Assembly: GCA_034620365.1 (NCBI GenBank)
Contig: JAQGEQ010000195.1
Location: forward strand, 352,316 to 416,315
Direction: 5' to 3'
DNA length: 64,000 nt
DNA from: Pegea sp. RAD2-039
Taxonomy: Eukaryota > Chordata > Thaliacea > Salpida > Salpidae
Below are positions 25,001-35,420 of the stretch, one piece after another. The position numbers and the translations under genes were made by a program. Under the pieces are notes generated by a model. That model worked only from the letters and a program-made list of their open reading frames with translations, did not search any database and had not been told where the DNA came from. Positions within the stretch are counted from its first letter, which is position 1. Each line of letters starts with the position of its first letter.

Positions 25001-26114
25001 TGGACCACAACAGCAGGTGGTTTCCCCGTCCCTGAAACAACCTGAAGTTTTTTATCGTCTCATGACTAAACCTCAACAAACCAATATTCCAAATAAAGGG
25101 AAGATGTCACTGAACCATAACAAACTGTGTATGACGTCATCAGGTCTTATTTGCACCCACGTGGCAGAAGGACACAAAAAAGCGGTCCTTTGTGTCCAAG
25201 CTTCGGACCATCTGTTATTTTCAGGATCGAAAGATCGGACTGCAAAAGTCTGGAACATGGTGACCGGGCAAGAAATTTTAACCTTAAGTGGACATCCGAA
25301 TAACGTCAATGTGGTTCAACACTGTCCAACCACTGGTCTCGTCTACACTGTATCACTTTGTTACATGAAAGTTTGGGACATTCGAAGCAAAGCGTCTTGT
25401 ATTCAAGTTCTCAGTACATCGGGAACTCGATATTCATCGGCCGACTTTTGTAGCTCTATTTACCGCACGAATGTGATGGGAGACCACGATCAAGCCATCA
25501 ACGATCTGAAACTTTCACCTCGATCAAATCACGTCTTCTGTGCTTCGGGTACATCTGTTCTCGTGTGGGACTTGAACAATTATGAGGTGGTCACCAAGTT
25601 GACTGGGCATACTGGCAATGTCATGGCAATTGATGTTTTATCGCATGACAACGTGTCCATAGCAACCGGATCGAAAGATCATTATGTAAATGTGTACAAA
25701 TATGAAGATGTTCTTCAGTCGACCACCTGTCCCCCAAATATCACTTTTTGTCCACCACATATGGATGGAATCGAATCTCTGACCCATCTTCCACATCAAA
25801 ACATTCTGTTTTCAGCTTCACGAGATAAATCGATTCGTAAATGGGATATAGAATCCGAAAGACGTCTTCAGTCTATTTATCCAGCTCATAATAATTGGGT
25901 TTGTTCATTAGAAGTTGTTCAGAGCTGTAAGTTAGGTCTGGTCCTTTTATCAGGCGGTCGTAATGGTTTGTTAAAGTGTTGGGGTGTGGACCAGTTAGAT
26001 AGCTTAGGTGAGCTTCAAGCACATCAATCCACTATTAATTCGATGGCGTCCAATCGCGCTAATCGACTCTTTACCGCTTCTAGTGACGCGACTGTCAAAG
26101 TCTGGAAAATTTGA
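22077..26114 (+). CDS. KIF21-type kinesin with C-terminal WD40 repeats
   Basis: Kinesin-4 family plus-end motor; KIF21 proteins limit microtubule growth and work in axons and cilia (family knowledge). 1345 residues. The motor domain covers about 1-345: P-loop GQTGAGKT near residue 86, switch I NAESSRSH, switch II DLAGSE, then the neck region after YRDSKLTRVLQDSLGG. Long coiled coils run from about 345 to 900, broken by an Asp-rich stretch near 495-525 (TDDVTDDDVLDDVEDD), as in KIF21 relatives. From about residue 1020 there are WD40 repeats (GSKDRTAKVWNM, ASRDKSIRKWDI, ASSDATVKVWKI). Somewhat shorter than vertebrate KIF21. The whole protein is one uninterrupted exon, odd for this intron-rich region. 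AATAAA occurs at 26429, about 315 bases past the stop. Confidence 0.95.
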   Translation: MDEDFSNVRVAVRIRPQVARERIQQSRICTFVTDGEPQITLGKDKAFTYDHVFDMTTNQTTFYSTCVHHLIQSSFSGYNATILAYGQTGAGKTYTMGTTFDNSTPEQLGIIPRAVNHLFDEIASRSDDVTFSVSVQFMELYNDDVIDLLDSSRVSGQRAKLKIHEDANGDIQIAGITNRSIKEAREALEFLREGALNRSTAATAMNAESSRSHAIFSLHVIQQSMTSQLSAKLHFTDLAGSERLKRTQATGSRLREGVSINCGLLALGNVISALGDVTKRSTHVPYRDSKLTRVLQDSLGGNSRTLMVACISPSDVDFMETLSTLKYANRARNIRNKIVVNQDSNSKQIEQLRQQVASLQLQLTHCRSVEGVGDYDVIREREMLADESRELRLKLKVLQETNAALKKQVVVARLQESEIGGSIDEMVKGYIEEIEDLRSKLIESESMCSVLKSKTTTTLESMGKPQTPLMNVLLQAKKDIETIEYKKQNSHKKCDVVITDDVTDDDVLDDVEDDIVYDEVLDDKDEEELAKLSEEVNIKQKLVDQLESLQKRLAGMQIQYEEKLKLMSDKIKITESERDKILESLDSKKEAEKIDKVRESYSKKLGLMKSELKKLKEAERNHQKVLQERSKNVVQLKTLKSELARLKQSKEQLDKKMREGEKRSRVQSMKTSKEMMMLKTSHVKKIYEIKRLENTNKQKDFLMSKKIKEIEHLRSSLKRIQKEQNKIRGRHSFSGGNRKEDFEIGAKNVWSLIEKQLREVEVKNATVASIERRMKTLLDSRDDLNNQKKSLEDTCAEDEEAIEANLDFVESQLQQSQMEVMQLEKSCSNTDQILQIISSCSSIPVSNYISVNLMTKLVEKFTSEAINCERIKDFESKLKSSEESFQKAQQLIECLLETKPKTFDHSSETSSETSPDDPPLHLFTKTDHQDHMTASRSRLKMSKTSTKDLLNIKDDHFKRRGSMRLRIDKTLDQQSGPQQQVVSPSLKQPEVFYRLMTKPQQTNIPNKGKMSLNHNKLCMTSSGLICTHVAEGHKKAVLCVQASDHLLFSGSKDRTAKVWNMVTGQEILTLSGHPNNVNVVQHCPTTGLVYTVSLCYMKVWDIRSKASCIQVLSTSGTRYSSADFCSSIYRTNVMGDHDQAINDLKLSPRSNHVFCASGTSVLVWDLNNYEVVTKLTGHTGNVMAIDVLSHDNVSIATGSKDHYVNVYKYEDVLQSTTCPPNITFCPPHMDGIESLTHLPHQNILFSASRDKSIRKWDIESERRLQSIYPAHNNWVCSLEVVQSCKLGLVLLSGGRNGLLKCWGVDQLDSLGELQAHQSTINSMASNRANRLFTASSDATVKVWKI

Positions 26115-26845
26115 TCTCTTTCATTGTGTTTCCTTGTGACGTCATTGTGTTTGTATCTTATGCTGGTGATTTATTTACTCCATTTATTTACTGCCGACTA
26201 TTTTGGCTTTTTACTATTCTGGTTCCTTATTATTTTGGCTTTAAAGTATATAAACTTTTATGTCTCTTTTGTTTTATTATATTAGGACCAAACATTAGCA
26301 TTTTAAATCTGCACAGGCCATCATCATACATGACGTCATCCATTTATTTTATGACGTCATTTGCAATCAGCAAACCTATTTTTTTACGCCATGTATCTTT
26401 CATAATCATTTCCTCAAAATTTGATTTGAATAAAATTTCATTTTTTAGCTTTTGTGGTGAAACTTTTTGTTTTTTAAAATGTTTTTAGAAGAACTTTAAA
26501 GTTTTTATAGAAATAATTTTGATATAAAATTCACCATAAAAAACTTGTTGAAAAGAAAAACTAAAAATTTTAATATTGAAATTTTACAACAATTTTTTAA
26601 GCAAATAAAAAAACAGAAATTTAACACCTCCATAAAAGCTAAAAGTTGAAAAGTAAACAAGAAATTTGAGAAGATTTTTTCACATTTTATTTTTGACATT
26701 AAAACCAACAAAATTTTTACTGAAAATTCTTTTTTTGAAGTTTTACAAAAAATATAAATTAACAAAAAGTTTTTTTTAAAAACACTAAAATCCACCAACA
26801 TGCAACATGCTGCTGGTTGCTAGGAAACATGCGTCGATGACGTCA

Positions 26846-28685
26846 TCACGCCTTCTGCTCTTCCTCCTTCGGTTTGATGACGTCAGCCTGCTCAATTACA
26901 ATCGGAATCGTTTTTTCGACTTCCAAATCAATGACGTCATCAGCTGGATGGCCGTTAGGCACATGACCATTTACCCAAGCAACCTTCGTCTCAACACCGT
27001 TGCTAGGATATGGAGATGGTGACCGCGTAGCGTTTTTAGTCCATGCATCAGTACTTAAGCTAGTCGGCGGAACATAACTAAAAGGAAAAAGATCCTGAAG
27101 CTAATTTTAACAAGTGCGGATGAATATACCCCTTTCCTTGCGTTACAAGTGACTCATCAAAATAATTGTCGGTGAATCGAAGCATTTGTTGAAGCGCGCT
27201 TAAGGCCAAAATATCGACACAAGTATCAAGTTCTATTTCATGAGTATAGTTCTTGATGGGTAGTATATGACAAACAGGAACTCCAACCTTTGCGCTCGCC
27301 TGATAAACAATTTATTAACATCTCAACTTCCAGCTCATTTGCATATTTACCTTTGCAATTAATCGCTGGACGATGTAGCTTCTGTAAACCAATGAGATTT
27401 CTTTCATCGTATACGAACAAACTTGATCAATTTTACTGATCAAAACCAGCAGTGGAATTCCTAAAATCCGAAATATTTAATTATTGATAACTATTTACAG
27501 AAACTTTTTGCTGATAACTTTGAACTTTTTACTTGGAAATTAAAAATTAAAAAATCAAAAGAACCTCTGGCAGTAATCTTCTTTCTCATCTCTGATAACT
27601 TCTTCTTTAGTTCAGGTTCCATATTTTCAATAGTTGTGGAATCTAACACAAATACACAGCAATGCACCTTGTCGGTGAGTGTTGGATTCTTCTTGAATCC
27701 GTGCATATCAGCTGAGATGTTCCCTTTTGTGTCAAACTGTTTAAGAAAATTAGAAATAGTTTCACATCTGAGAGACCTTCAACTACCTGATGATTGTCAG
27801 GGACATGTCCATCAAGGATGTAAGGGAGCTCGGCTGGATCGAATCCTTCACCAAATCCTTCTTCAATCCCCATCGTGTCTACAATCTCAAAGTTTAAAAC
27901 TTTTCCTTCTCTTCCGTCTCTGATTTGATAACTCCTCATCTTGATATCAAATGATAAAGATCAAAAAGTGATGAAGATCAAAAAGTGATAAAGAACAGGA
28001 AGTGATAAAGAACAAGAAGTAAGAATATCAGGAGGTGATGAAGATTAGGAAGTGTTAAGGATCATTAAAAGATTAATAATCAGAAACTTTTACTTTTGTT
28101 GTCACGGTTCGTTGATCATCAGGACTTCCAACAACTGCTTGAGCAGTCACGTGATTACGAAAGATTGAATTAATGGTGTTGAAGAAAGAAGATTTGCCAA
28201 CATTTGTGTGTCCTAGCAACAAGATTCGTGCGCTTCGAACTCCAACTTGCTCTAAAGGACGGTACTGTCGGATTGTTTCAATCAAATCAAATCTCGTTCT
28301 GAAACAACAAACTTGTGACGTCATGATTGATGACGTAGTGATGACCTTACTGATCTTTCCATTCCATAGGCCTCCATTGATGCTTTACAAGTGCAGATGC
28401 TGTTCCGCCTGATTTCAAATGTCGTTAAATTCAAAATTTAAGAATTTTATAGTTTAGAAATTAGAAATTAGAAATTCAGAAGTGAATTTTAAATTTTAGT
28501 CTAAAGCTAATTATTTTTAGAAATCTTTAAAATAAATCTACTTCTTTTTCAACAAACTTGTAAGTTTTGAAATTAAACATTCATAAACATAAAATTTTCT
28601 TCATTATTTATTCATAAGCAAATTAGCACTTGAGCAGTAATTTGGTCACGTTCAAACTCAACTTACTTTGAATAATGTTCCCCAT
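26846..28685 (-). CDS. IFI44-like dynamin-type GTPase (8 exons)
   Basis: Assembled exons 28685-28667, 28408-28351, 28298-28094, 27939-27787, 27736-27565, 27460-27351, 27287-27112 and 27077-26846 total 1125 bases in frame (374 residues). The family match is to interferon-induced protein 44: Walker A GHTNVGKSSFFNTI, then YQIRDGREGK, DTMG (G3), HCCVFVLD, and SKID at the G4 position, followed by the alpha-helical end LALSALQQML. Vertebrate relatives are antiviral and interferon-induced; the role here is unknown. The protein starts MGNIIQSG, which resembles an N-myristoylation signal. The last exon adds an unusual tail (STDAWTKNATRSPSPYPSNG ... KPKEEEQKA) not known to me from IFI44; two TGACGTCA palindromes there are read as codons. 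AATAAA on the minus strand lies about 155 bases past the stop. It converges on the kinesin gene. Confidence 0.87.
27945..28090 (-). repeat. Intronic CACTTCCTGATCTTCATC-type repeats
   Basis: In the third intron of the GTPase gene, several imperfect units related to CACTTCCTGATCTTCATC follow each other, read on the transcribed (minus) strand. The same unit type fills an intron of the CELSR gene at 46985-47344. Confidence 0.7.
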
Positions 28686-31600
28686 GATAGAAAATTACGA
28701 CCTACAAAATCCGTCAATTTTAATATTAAAAAAGATTTTTTAGCAAAAAAAGATCTTAGCAAATGAAATAACGAGTTATTAAGTATAGATTAAATTAAAT
28801 TTAGTATCAAAAACTTTTTTATGATCATTGTAAAACTATTCTAAACAAAAGCAAACCAATGTAATTCAAAATTTAGACATTTTTGATATTGTAACCTAAA
28901 ATAAAATCTGTAAATCAAACTTTATTAAAAACAAAATCTGAAGTTTTATGAAATAAACTAAGCAAAACTAAAGAAGGATTTTGCTGTTTACAGAACTTCT
29001 GTAAGTTAGTAGCTGCAAAACAAGAAACTTCTAACTTGCATTATTCATTATTTAAAAGTTGACTACAACTGATAAAAATTACTGACAAGAAGATGTTATT
29101 CTATAATTCATCAATACTCTTTTCAAACTTATCTTTCACTTTATCACCAGGTTTAATTGAACGATCTGTATTTTTTTATTTATTCCCTGTTTTATTTTCT
29201 TTAAATCGTTTTCTAGTTTCCTAATTCTGATAATTAATTTAAAAACGAACAATAAAATTATTAAAAATCTTTAATTACAACACCTAACTTCATGAAGAAA
29301 ATTATTCTTGAAAAAGCTTTCAGTAAATTTGGATCTTGTACATAAATTTTCAATGATAATTAATGAAAAAATTACGAGAAGTTTTTGATCTAATTCTTTT
29401 ATTTAAAATGCATTTTCTCCAATGAAATAAAAATTTTTGAAGAACTTCAATGTTGAAGTCATATTTACAATTGAGAACAAGCTCACAAAATTAAAAAGTA
29501 TTTTTACTACTAATAAAAACTAACTTTTGATTTTATTATTTTCCTGTAAAAAAGTCTAAAAAATACCAATTCATCCAACAGTACTTACTACCATTTTTCT
29601 ACTCCTATATTTAAAACTTAAAGTGAACAATTGGAAGTTTTCTAGAACCCCTTTTTATACCTATTAGGCCTCGAAAAAAAGTTTGAAGTACTTTAAATTT
29701 TTGTTTCGGATAAATTTTTAATCAGAGCTTTTTTGAGGCAATTCTAGAAGTAAAACTTTAATTTTTAATACTCAGTTTTTAAGTAGCATAAATAAAGATA
29801 ATATTTGCCAGAAAGCTTTAAAAACCTATTTGATTATACCCCTTCTTGATTACAATACATTTAAATATATAATATTTGTTAGCTCTAATTTTAATTATAG
29901 GCAAAAATATTTCAATATGTTTTATAACATTTTAAAATAAAGCAAATGTGTACTTAGTCATATAATTAAAAGTTTTTTTTTTTAATTTAACGTTTATTTA
30001 TAATGTTTTGTTTCATAACAAAACCTTAAAATAAACCCACAGCTGTATCATGTGGTTAAATGTAGACTAAAAGCTCAAATACTTGAATCGAAACACCATA
30101 ATTGTCCCAGGAAAGAGTAATTCAATTTAACTGTTTGTTAATTTGCTAAACTTCATAGTTTTAAAGCCATAAATACTTAAAAAAAGTTCTTTAACGAGGT
30201 AATTCAAAAATTTAATCTTTCCGTTGAATTGTTAATCAAGGAAACGATTGATGATTTTAAATATGTATAATGCGCCTACTTCTAGTTACCATAATACTTT
30301 CAAAGTATTTCCTAAATTAATCGCAAAAGTTCCAAGAAAATTGTTATTAATGAAGACTCTCAGTGGCATTTTAAAATGTCACCTTGTAAATATCTTTAAA
30401 CTATATTTTAATTTTAATATATTAATATTTAGAAGATTGTCTTGAATAAAGCATTTTTCGAAAATATTTAAATTTTTAGAAATAGTAATATATTAAACAC
30501 TTAATTACACTATTATGACTTCCTTATACTTTTAAAAATCGCATTTAAATTTCCTCAAGAATTAAGGTTGTTAAAATAATTTAAAAAGTATATTTTTACT
30601 AAATTAAACTTTCATCGTGATTATGACCCATTTTCTTATTTAGATTCTTTTCATAATTAGATATTCAAACATATACTTTAATTCAAGATTTATAAATAGA
30701 ACAAACTTTCTCTTAAATTAAAAATGAGTACAATAAACGTGAACGTTTAATTCAACTGAACTTTTCAATTAAAGTTCGTAATAAATAAAAGAAACTACTT
30801 CAAAAAAGTTATATTTTTTTACTAAATAATGTTTTAAGCTTATTTTTATTTAATTCTAATGAACAATCTTATTGTTTTTATAATATTTGTATTTTGCGGC
30901 AAGAAAATTTATATTACTTTTTCTGCGCATGCGCGTCAATTACAATTCTACATTAATTTTTCTGTTCCGTTTTAAGGTTGGATTTTTTTTGTTAGAAATG
31001 TTTACTTAATGAATGGGTGTGGTGTTTTATTTGAAATTATTCTAACATTTTGTTTTAGAATTCATTTTTAAGTTCTTTTTACTGTTAGAATTTAGTTTTA
31101 GATTTTTAATGATTTTATTTTTGATATTTTAACTTTTTAAGCTGGCGACGTATCAAAACCTTAGAGAGTTTTTTTTCGTATTTTCAAAAATTATTTCAGT
31201 TTCAAAACTTCTAAATAATATTTACTTCTACTGATCTCCACTTAAAAAAAATCAAGTTTTAAGCTACTTGTTTTTAAAAAAAAAAATTATTGAGTGTAAT
31301 TTGATAGAAAGTTGCATATTTTGAAGAAATTGGATAAGTATTTATTTTTTTCTCAATTTCAAATTTTGTTCTTTGAGTTGGAATTGTTTTTTTTTGTACT
31401 TTAGTTCTCATTTGTTTCTTTATTTCAGTTATTTTCTTTTAGATTGCTTCTTTTGAGATTAATTGCTTATAATTTAAATTTTTCAGAGTTGCTTAATATT
31501 TCTTCAAATGAAATTTTAATGATTTATTTAATAACTTTTACTTTGTAGTACTTCTTTAGTTTTTCAGTTTTATTTTTCTCTGATGCTTTTTAAAAATATG

Positions 31601-32221
31601 CACTATAATGTTTTTGTAACTTTTTTGTTTTTATTTATTTTTATTATAAATAGTAAAAATTGTTTTGTAAAAACTTTCCTACTTTCAATAATTTGGTTTC
31701 ATAATTCAATAAAAATGATGAAATTAAAAGTAGTTTTATAAAAATAGAAATAATATAAATAAAAGAATTGTTATTACGAATGATAATAATAGGAAATCGT
31801 TTAAAAGCTTTAAGGTGTCAAGTTTTATTTGTGTTTATTTAGATACTTCAGACAAATGTTTATAAACAATAACAAAGCTATTGTGATTATGTTAAACTGT
31901 TTTCAAAACACTTTATATGATTAAAAAAGTTTATTTTTTTCTGTTTTCAAGTTTTAGATATGAGCTTCTCAGTTTTGCTTTATCAGTTTTTTATTTATAG
32001 AATACTACTCAAGTTTAATTAATTTTATTTGAATTATGATAAAGTGAAGCTTCCCAGAAATATGGTATTTTATATATTGATGTAAACTTATTTTATATTT
32101 ATCATGTTTTATTTTGATATTTCAAAACTTTATGAGGTGTTATTTAATACCATATATGGTAATATAATTTATTGGGAGTTTTTTAGGAAATAGAAAATGT
32201 TTATATTTGAATAGAAGGTAG
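28686..32221. other. Intergenic region between divergent genes
   Basis: About 3.5 kb, mostly AT-rich, holding the start regions of the GTPase gene (minus) and the delta-catenin gene (plus). A perfect TGCGCATGCGC at 30924-30934 is an NRF-1-type palindrome and could belong to a delta-catenin promoter with an untranslated first exon. A 65-codon open frame near 30248 shows no protein-like features. Nothing else seen. Confidence 0.4.
30924..30934. promoter_or_regulatory. NRF-1-like palindrome TGCGCATGCGC
   Basis: A consensus NRF-1-type site standing alone in AT-rich DNA about 1.3 kb upstream of the delta-catenin start codon. Such sites mark CpG-type promoters in animals. The assignment to this gene is inference. 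Confidence 0.35.
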
Positions 32222-35200
32222 ATGGCATCATCTTTTGAATCAAGATTACATCATCAAGTTCAAACAACAGAAATTTCAACTTCTAACGAATCAATTGCTT
32301 CTTCAGCAAATTTATTAGAATCTGTTCAAGAGCAACAGCTTCAATTCTCAAAACTCACTCAAGAAATTGAAGAAGAGAAACGGGCAGTTCAAAGACAACT
32401 GGAGATGGAAAGCTATGCGCAAGTAATCAAAACCACTGCCTACAAAGTCAACACAACTTTGAAAATGTTCTGATTATAGGATCAAGCTCTCTACCATCAG
32501 GATGTTTATACTCATCAAGAAACTGATGAACCAGTAGAAGAGACATCCGTGCTAATAGATGAAGATGGCAACCAGAAGACGATTAAGACAAAAACCGTCA
32601 CCAAAACCATCACCGAACAACGATTCCATCATATTAACAACCACGGGTAAGTTGTGACGTCATTACCGGCTTCACTAATCTCTTGTGACGTCATTACCGG
32701 CTTCGCTAATCTCTCGTAACGTCATTTGTTGTAGTGAACCAACGTATGCAAAAGTAAATAAAAATCGTCGTTCTGACGATGAAGAGGTTTTGTTACGTGA
32801 TGAGTAAGTTACGCGAGGTTTGATGACGTCATCATACAACTAATCACGTGTGTAGTTCTTCAAGTGTGAGGAGTGACGTCATGTATGCTACTACGCCCAG
32901 CGCTTCACGCTATGATGACGTCAGACGACAAACACCTGAGAAGTTCCAACAAGAAGGATATGGACTTGAAGATGATAAGTAAGTGATGACGTCACAATCT
33001 TGTTACTTGTGGATGACGTCACGATTTGTTTGGTAGTGTGAGTTATTGTGATGAGGATGGTGTTGATCAATATGGTCTTGACGCGCGACAAACCGCGCTC
33101 AAAGTCACTGGAAGTGATACGTCATCACAAAGCGACGTTTCGCGTCGGTGAGTTTACTCGTATGAGACATTACTGGTTTAGTGTCATCGGGTGTTTGTAG
33201 ATATGATGGCGGGGATGTAGGCGATGAAATGCCGCTAGCTGCACCAAGAGGAGTCGAAGGTGATGGTGACGGTCGTGCGCCGCTTGCAATGCAAGAATCG
33301 GGCAGTAGAGCGAGTTTGGACGGGTTAGTAACGAATGATGACGTAATAGATGATGTAAATGATGACGTTATGGTGTAGGTTAGGTAATGGTTGGCATAAA
33401 CCGACATTAGAAGAAGTTGTGAAGATGTTAAGATACAACATGAAGATAGTTCAAGAGAATGCTGCAGCTTATATCCAACATTTGTGTTTTAACAATGATC
33501 AAATTAAAACTGAAGTTCGATTACTTGGTTAGTTTCCACCTCATCTTGCTTCGATCTTATCACATCTCTTGCAGGTGGAATTCCTCTTCTTGTTCGTCTT
33601 CTTGATCATTCAGATCCGAATATTCAATTAAATGCTTGCGGTGCTTTGAGAAATTTAAGTTTTGGCTCGAAAAATGATGCCAATAAGATCGCCATCAAAG
33701 AATGTGAAGGTGTTCCCGCTGTTGCTCGATTAGTTCGATCTACTGATAATCAGCTGATCAAGGAACAAGCTACAGGTACTCCTCCATCACCTCCCACCCA
33801 CATACTCTTCTCACTTCCTACTCATCTAGGGACACTTTGGAATCTTTCTGCTCATCCTCAGTTAAAAGGACAACTTCTTGAACTAGGATTGGAGCCTTTG
33901 GTTAATCAGATTATTGTTCCTCACGCTGAAGCTTTATCGAAAGGCGGAAAAGCTGACAACTTGCGAATGGTCGACCTTTTCACTAACGCGGTTGGCGTCA
34001 TCAGGTCTGTGTTACCTGCTCGTGACGTCAAACACTGATGACGTCATCGTTTTACAGGAATCTCAGTTCAACTGAAAGTTCTGAAAGCCGTAGGAAGCTC
34101 CGCGAGTGTCGAAGACTCGTATCTTCTTTGGTTACCATTTTACAGAGTAACCTTGACAACGGAATGATTTCTAACAAGGTCAGTTGGTCACCTAGCAACG
34201 CGTCATCCCCTCTTAACGTTACGTGTTGTCAGGGTAACGAGAACTCGGCTTGTGTGCTTCGAAACTTGACATTCCGCCTACAAGAAGAAACTCCTGATTA
34301 TCAACAACTGTATATGCTAGAAGGGACTTCCCCAGCCGCTCAATCGCGCGATTCTAACACTTCGGGAATCTTCTGTTTCGGATCCAAACCTAAAAGTAGC
34401 GTGGTCATTAGCGGGGAATCGTGTGGTGTCATGGAAACTGTTTATTTGTAGGCCAAACGCCAGATTACAGCGACCAGATACCAGAATCGTTAGCAGACGC
34501 CGAAGGTGCTGAGTTGTTATGGCAACCGATGGTGACGCAATTATATTGCGAATTATTGTTGAAAAGTGCCGATAATGCGGAAATCACCGAAGCGATGCTT
34601 GGGGCAATTCAAAACTTGACTTGCGGGCTTTGGAAGGTTCGATTCCGGCCAAATTTTATTTGTTCTCGGATGACAACTTTCTTTTTTAGTGGGCAGTTTA
34701 CGCTCGCGCTGTTGTTCGAAAAGAGAAAGTGCTGCCGACGATAATCGATCGAATGCGGACAGATCACGATCGAACGGTTCGCGCTGGAACTATCGCTCTT
34801 ACTAACTTGTCACAAGATCACAAGAACAAGGAGTTGATCGGGAAGTTTGCGATGAAAGATCTTGTTTATAAACTTCCCGGAGGTTCAGATCCTTCAGTTC
34901 ATCATTCAGATACAACAATCATCGCTGTACTCAATACAATTCGCGCCCTTGTCGATGGTAACCCTGACAACGGGCGCCATTTGCGCGATTCAGCCGGTAT
35001 CGAACGAATCACTACAATAAATCGCAAGTAAGTTGATGACGTCAGTAATTGTACATCGATGACGTCACTAATTGTACAGAGAGAACAGTCCTTATCACGC
35101 GCGCGTCATCAAAGCAGCTGGACAAGTGTTGAAAGCGGTTTGGATGAATAAATCACTTCATCAAATGCTGAAAAAAGATGGGTGGAAAAAAGGTCATTTT

Positions 35201-35420
35201 CAACCAACTGTTACTATAGAAACGTTGCCAAGACGCCGTCCAGTGGCAGCTAACTCGACATCACCCAGTGTGACGTCATCACTGAGTCGGAGGAAGGAGG
35301 TAAGATCGCGGTGATGACGTCACAATCGCGTTTAAATTGCTTTTTCTACAGCTATCGACTGCTTCAATGCCAGTCAGCGGAAACCAACAGCCCTCAAACA
35401 CCGCCGATTCCTGGGTGTAA
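32222..35420 (+). CDS. Delta-catenin family armadillo protein (p120/ARVCF/p0071 type)
   Basis: Cytoplasmic partner of classical cadherin tails that stabilises junctions and controls Rho GTPases (family knowledge). Over ten exons; first at 32222-32422, second 32480-32646, last from about 35352. The N-terminus has a short coiled coil (LQFSKLTQEIEEEKRAVQRQ) and the family signature TKTVTKTIT. Exons from about 33380 encode the armadillo repeats: WHKPTLEEVVKML, NAAAYIQHLCFNND, GIPLLVRLLDHSD, NACGALRNLSFGS, GTLWNLSAHP, RRKLREC, IGKFAMKDLVYKLPGG and KDGWKKGHFQ, all in the order known for p120 relatives. The protein ends ADSWV after a final splice; DSWV is the PDZ-binding end of ARVCF, delta-catenin and p0071 rather than p120 itself. 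Many short introns contain TGACGTCA. AATAAA lies at 35814, about 395 bases past the stop. The next gene, in the same orientation, is a cadherin receptor. Confidence 0.92.

Noticed and set aside
26111-26488. 125-codon plus-strand frame after the kinesin
   Set aside because: Overlaps the kinesin stop, is rich in Phe/Ile/Ser as expected for AT-rich 3' sequence, has no family features and contains the polyadenylation signal.
26505-26801. 98-codon minus-strand Phe/Lys-rich frame
   Set aside because: Low-complexity translation of AT-rich DNA lying in the expected 3' region of the GTPase gene.
30248-30445. 65-codon plus-strand frame
   Set aside because: No splice context, no motif, AT-driven composition.
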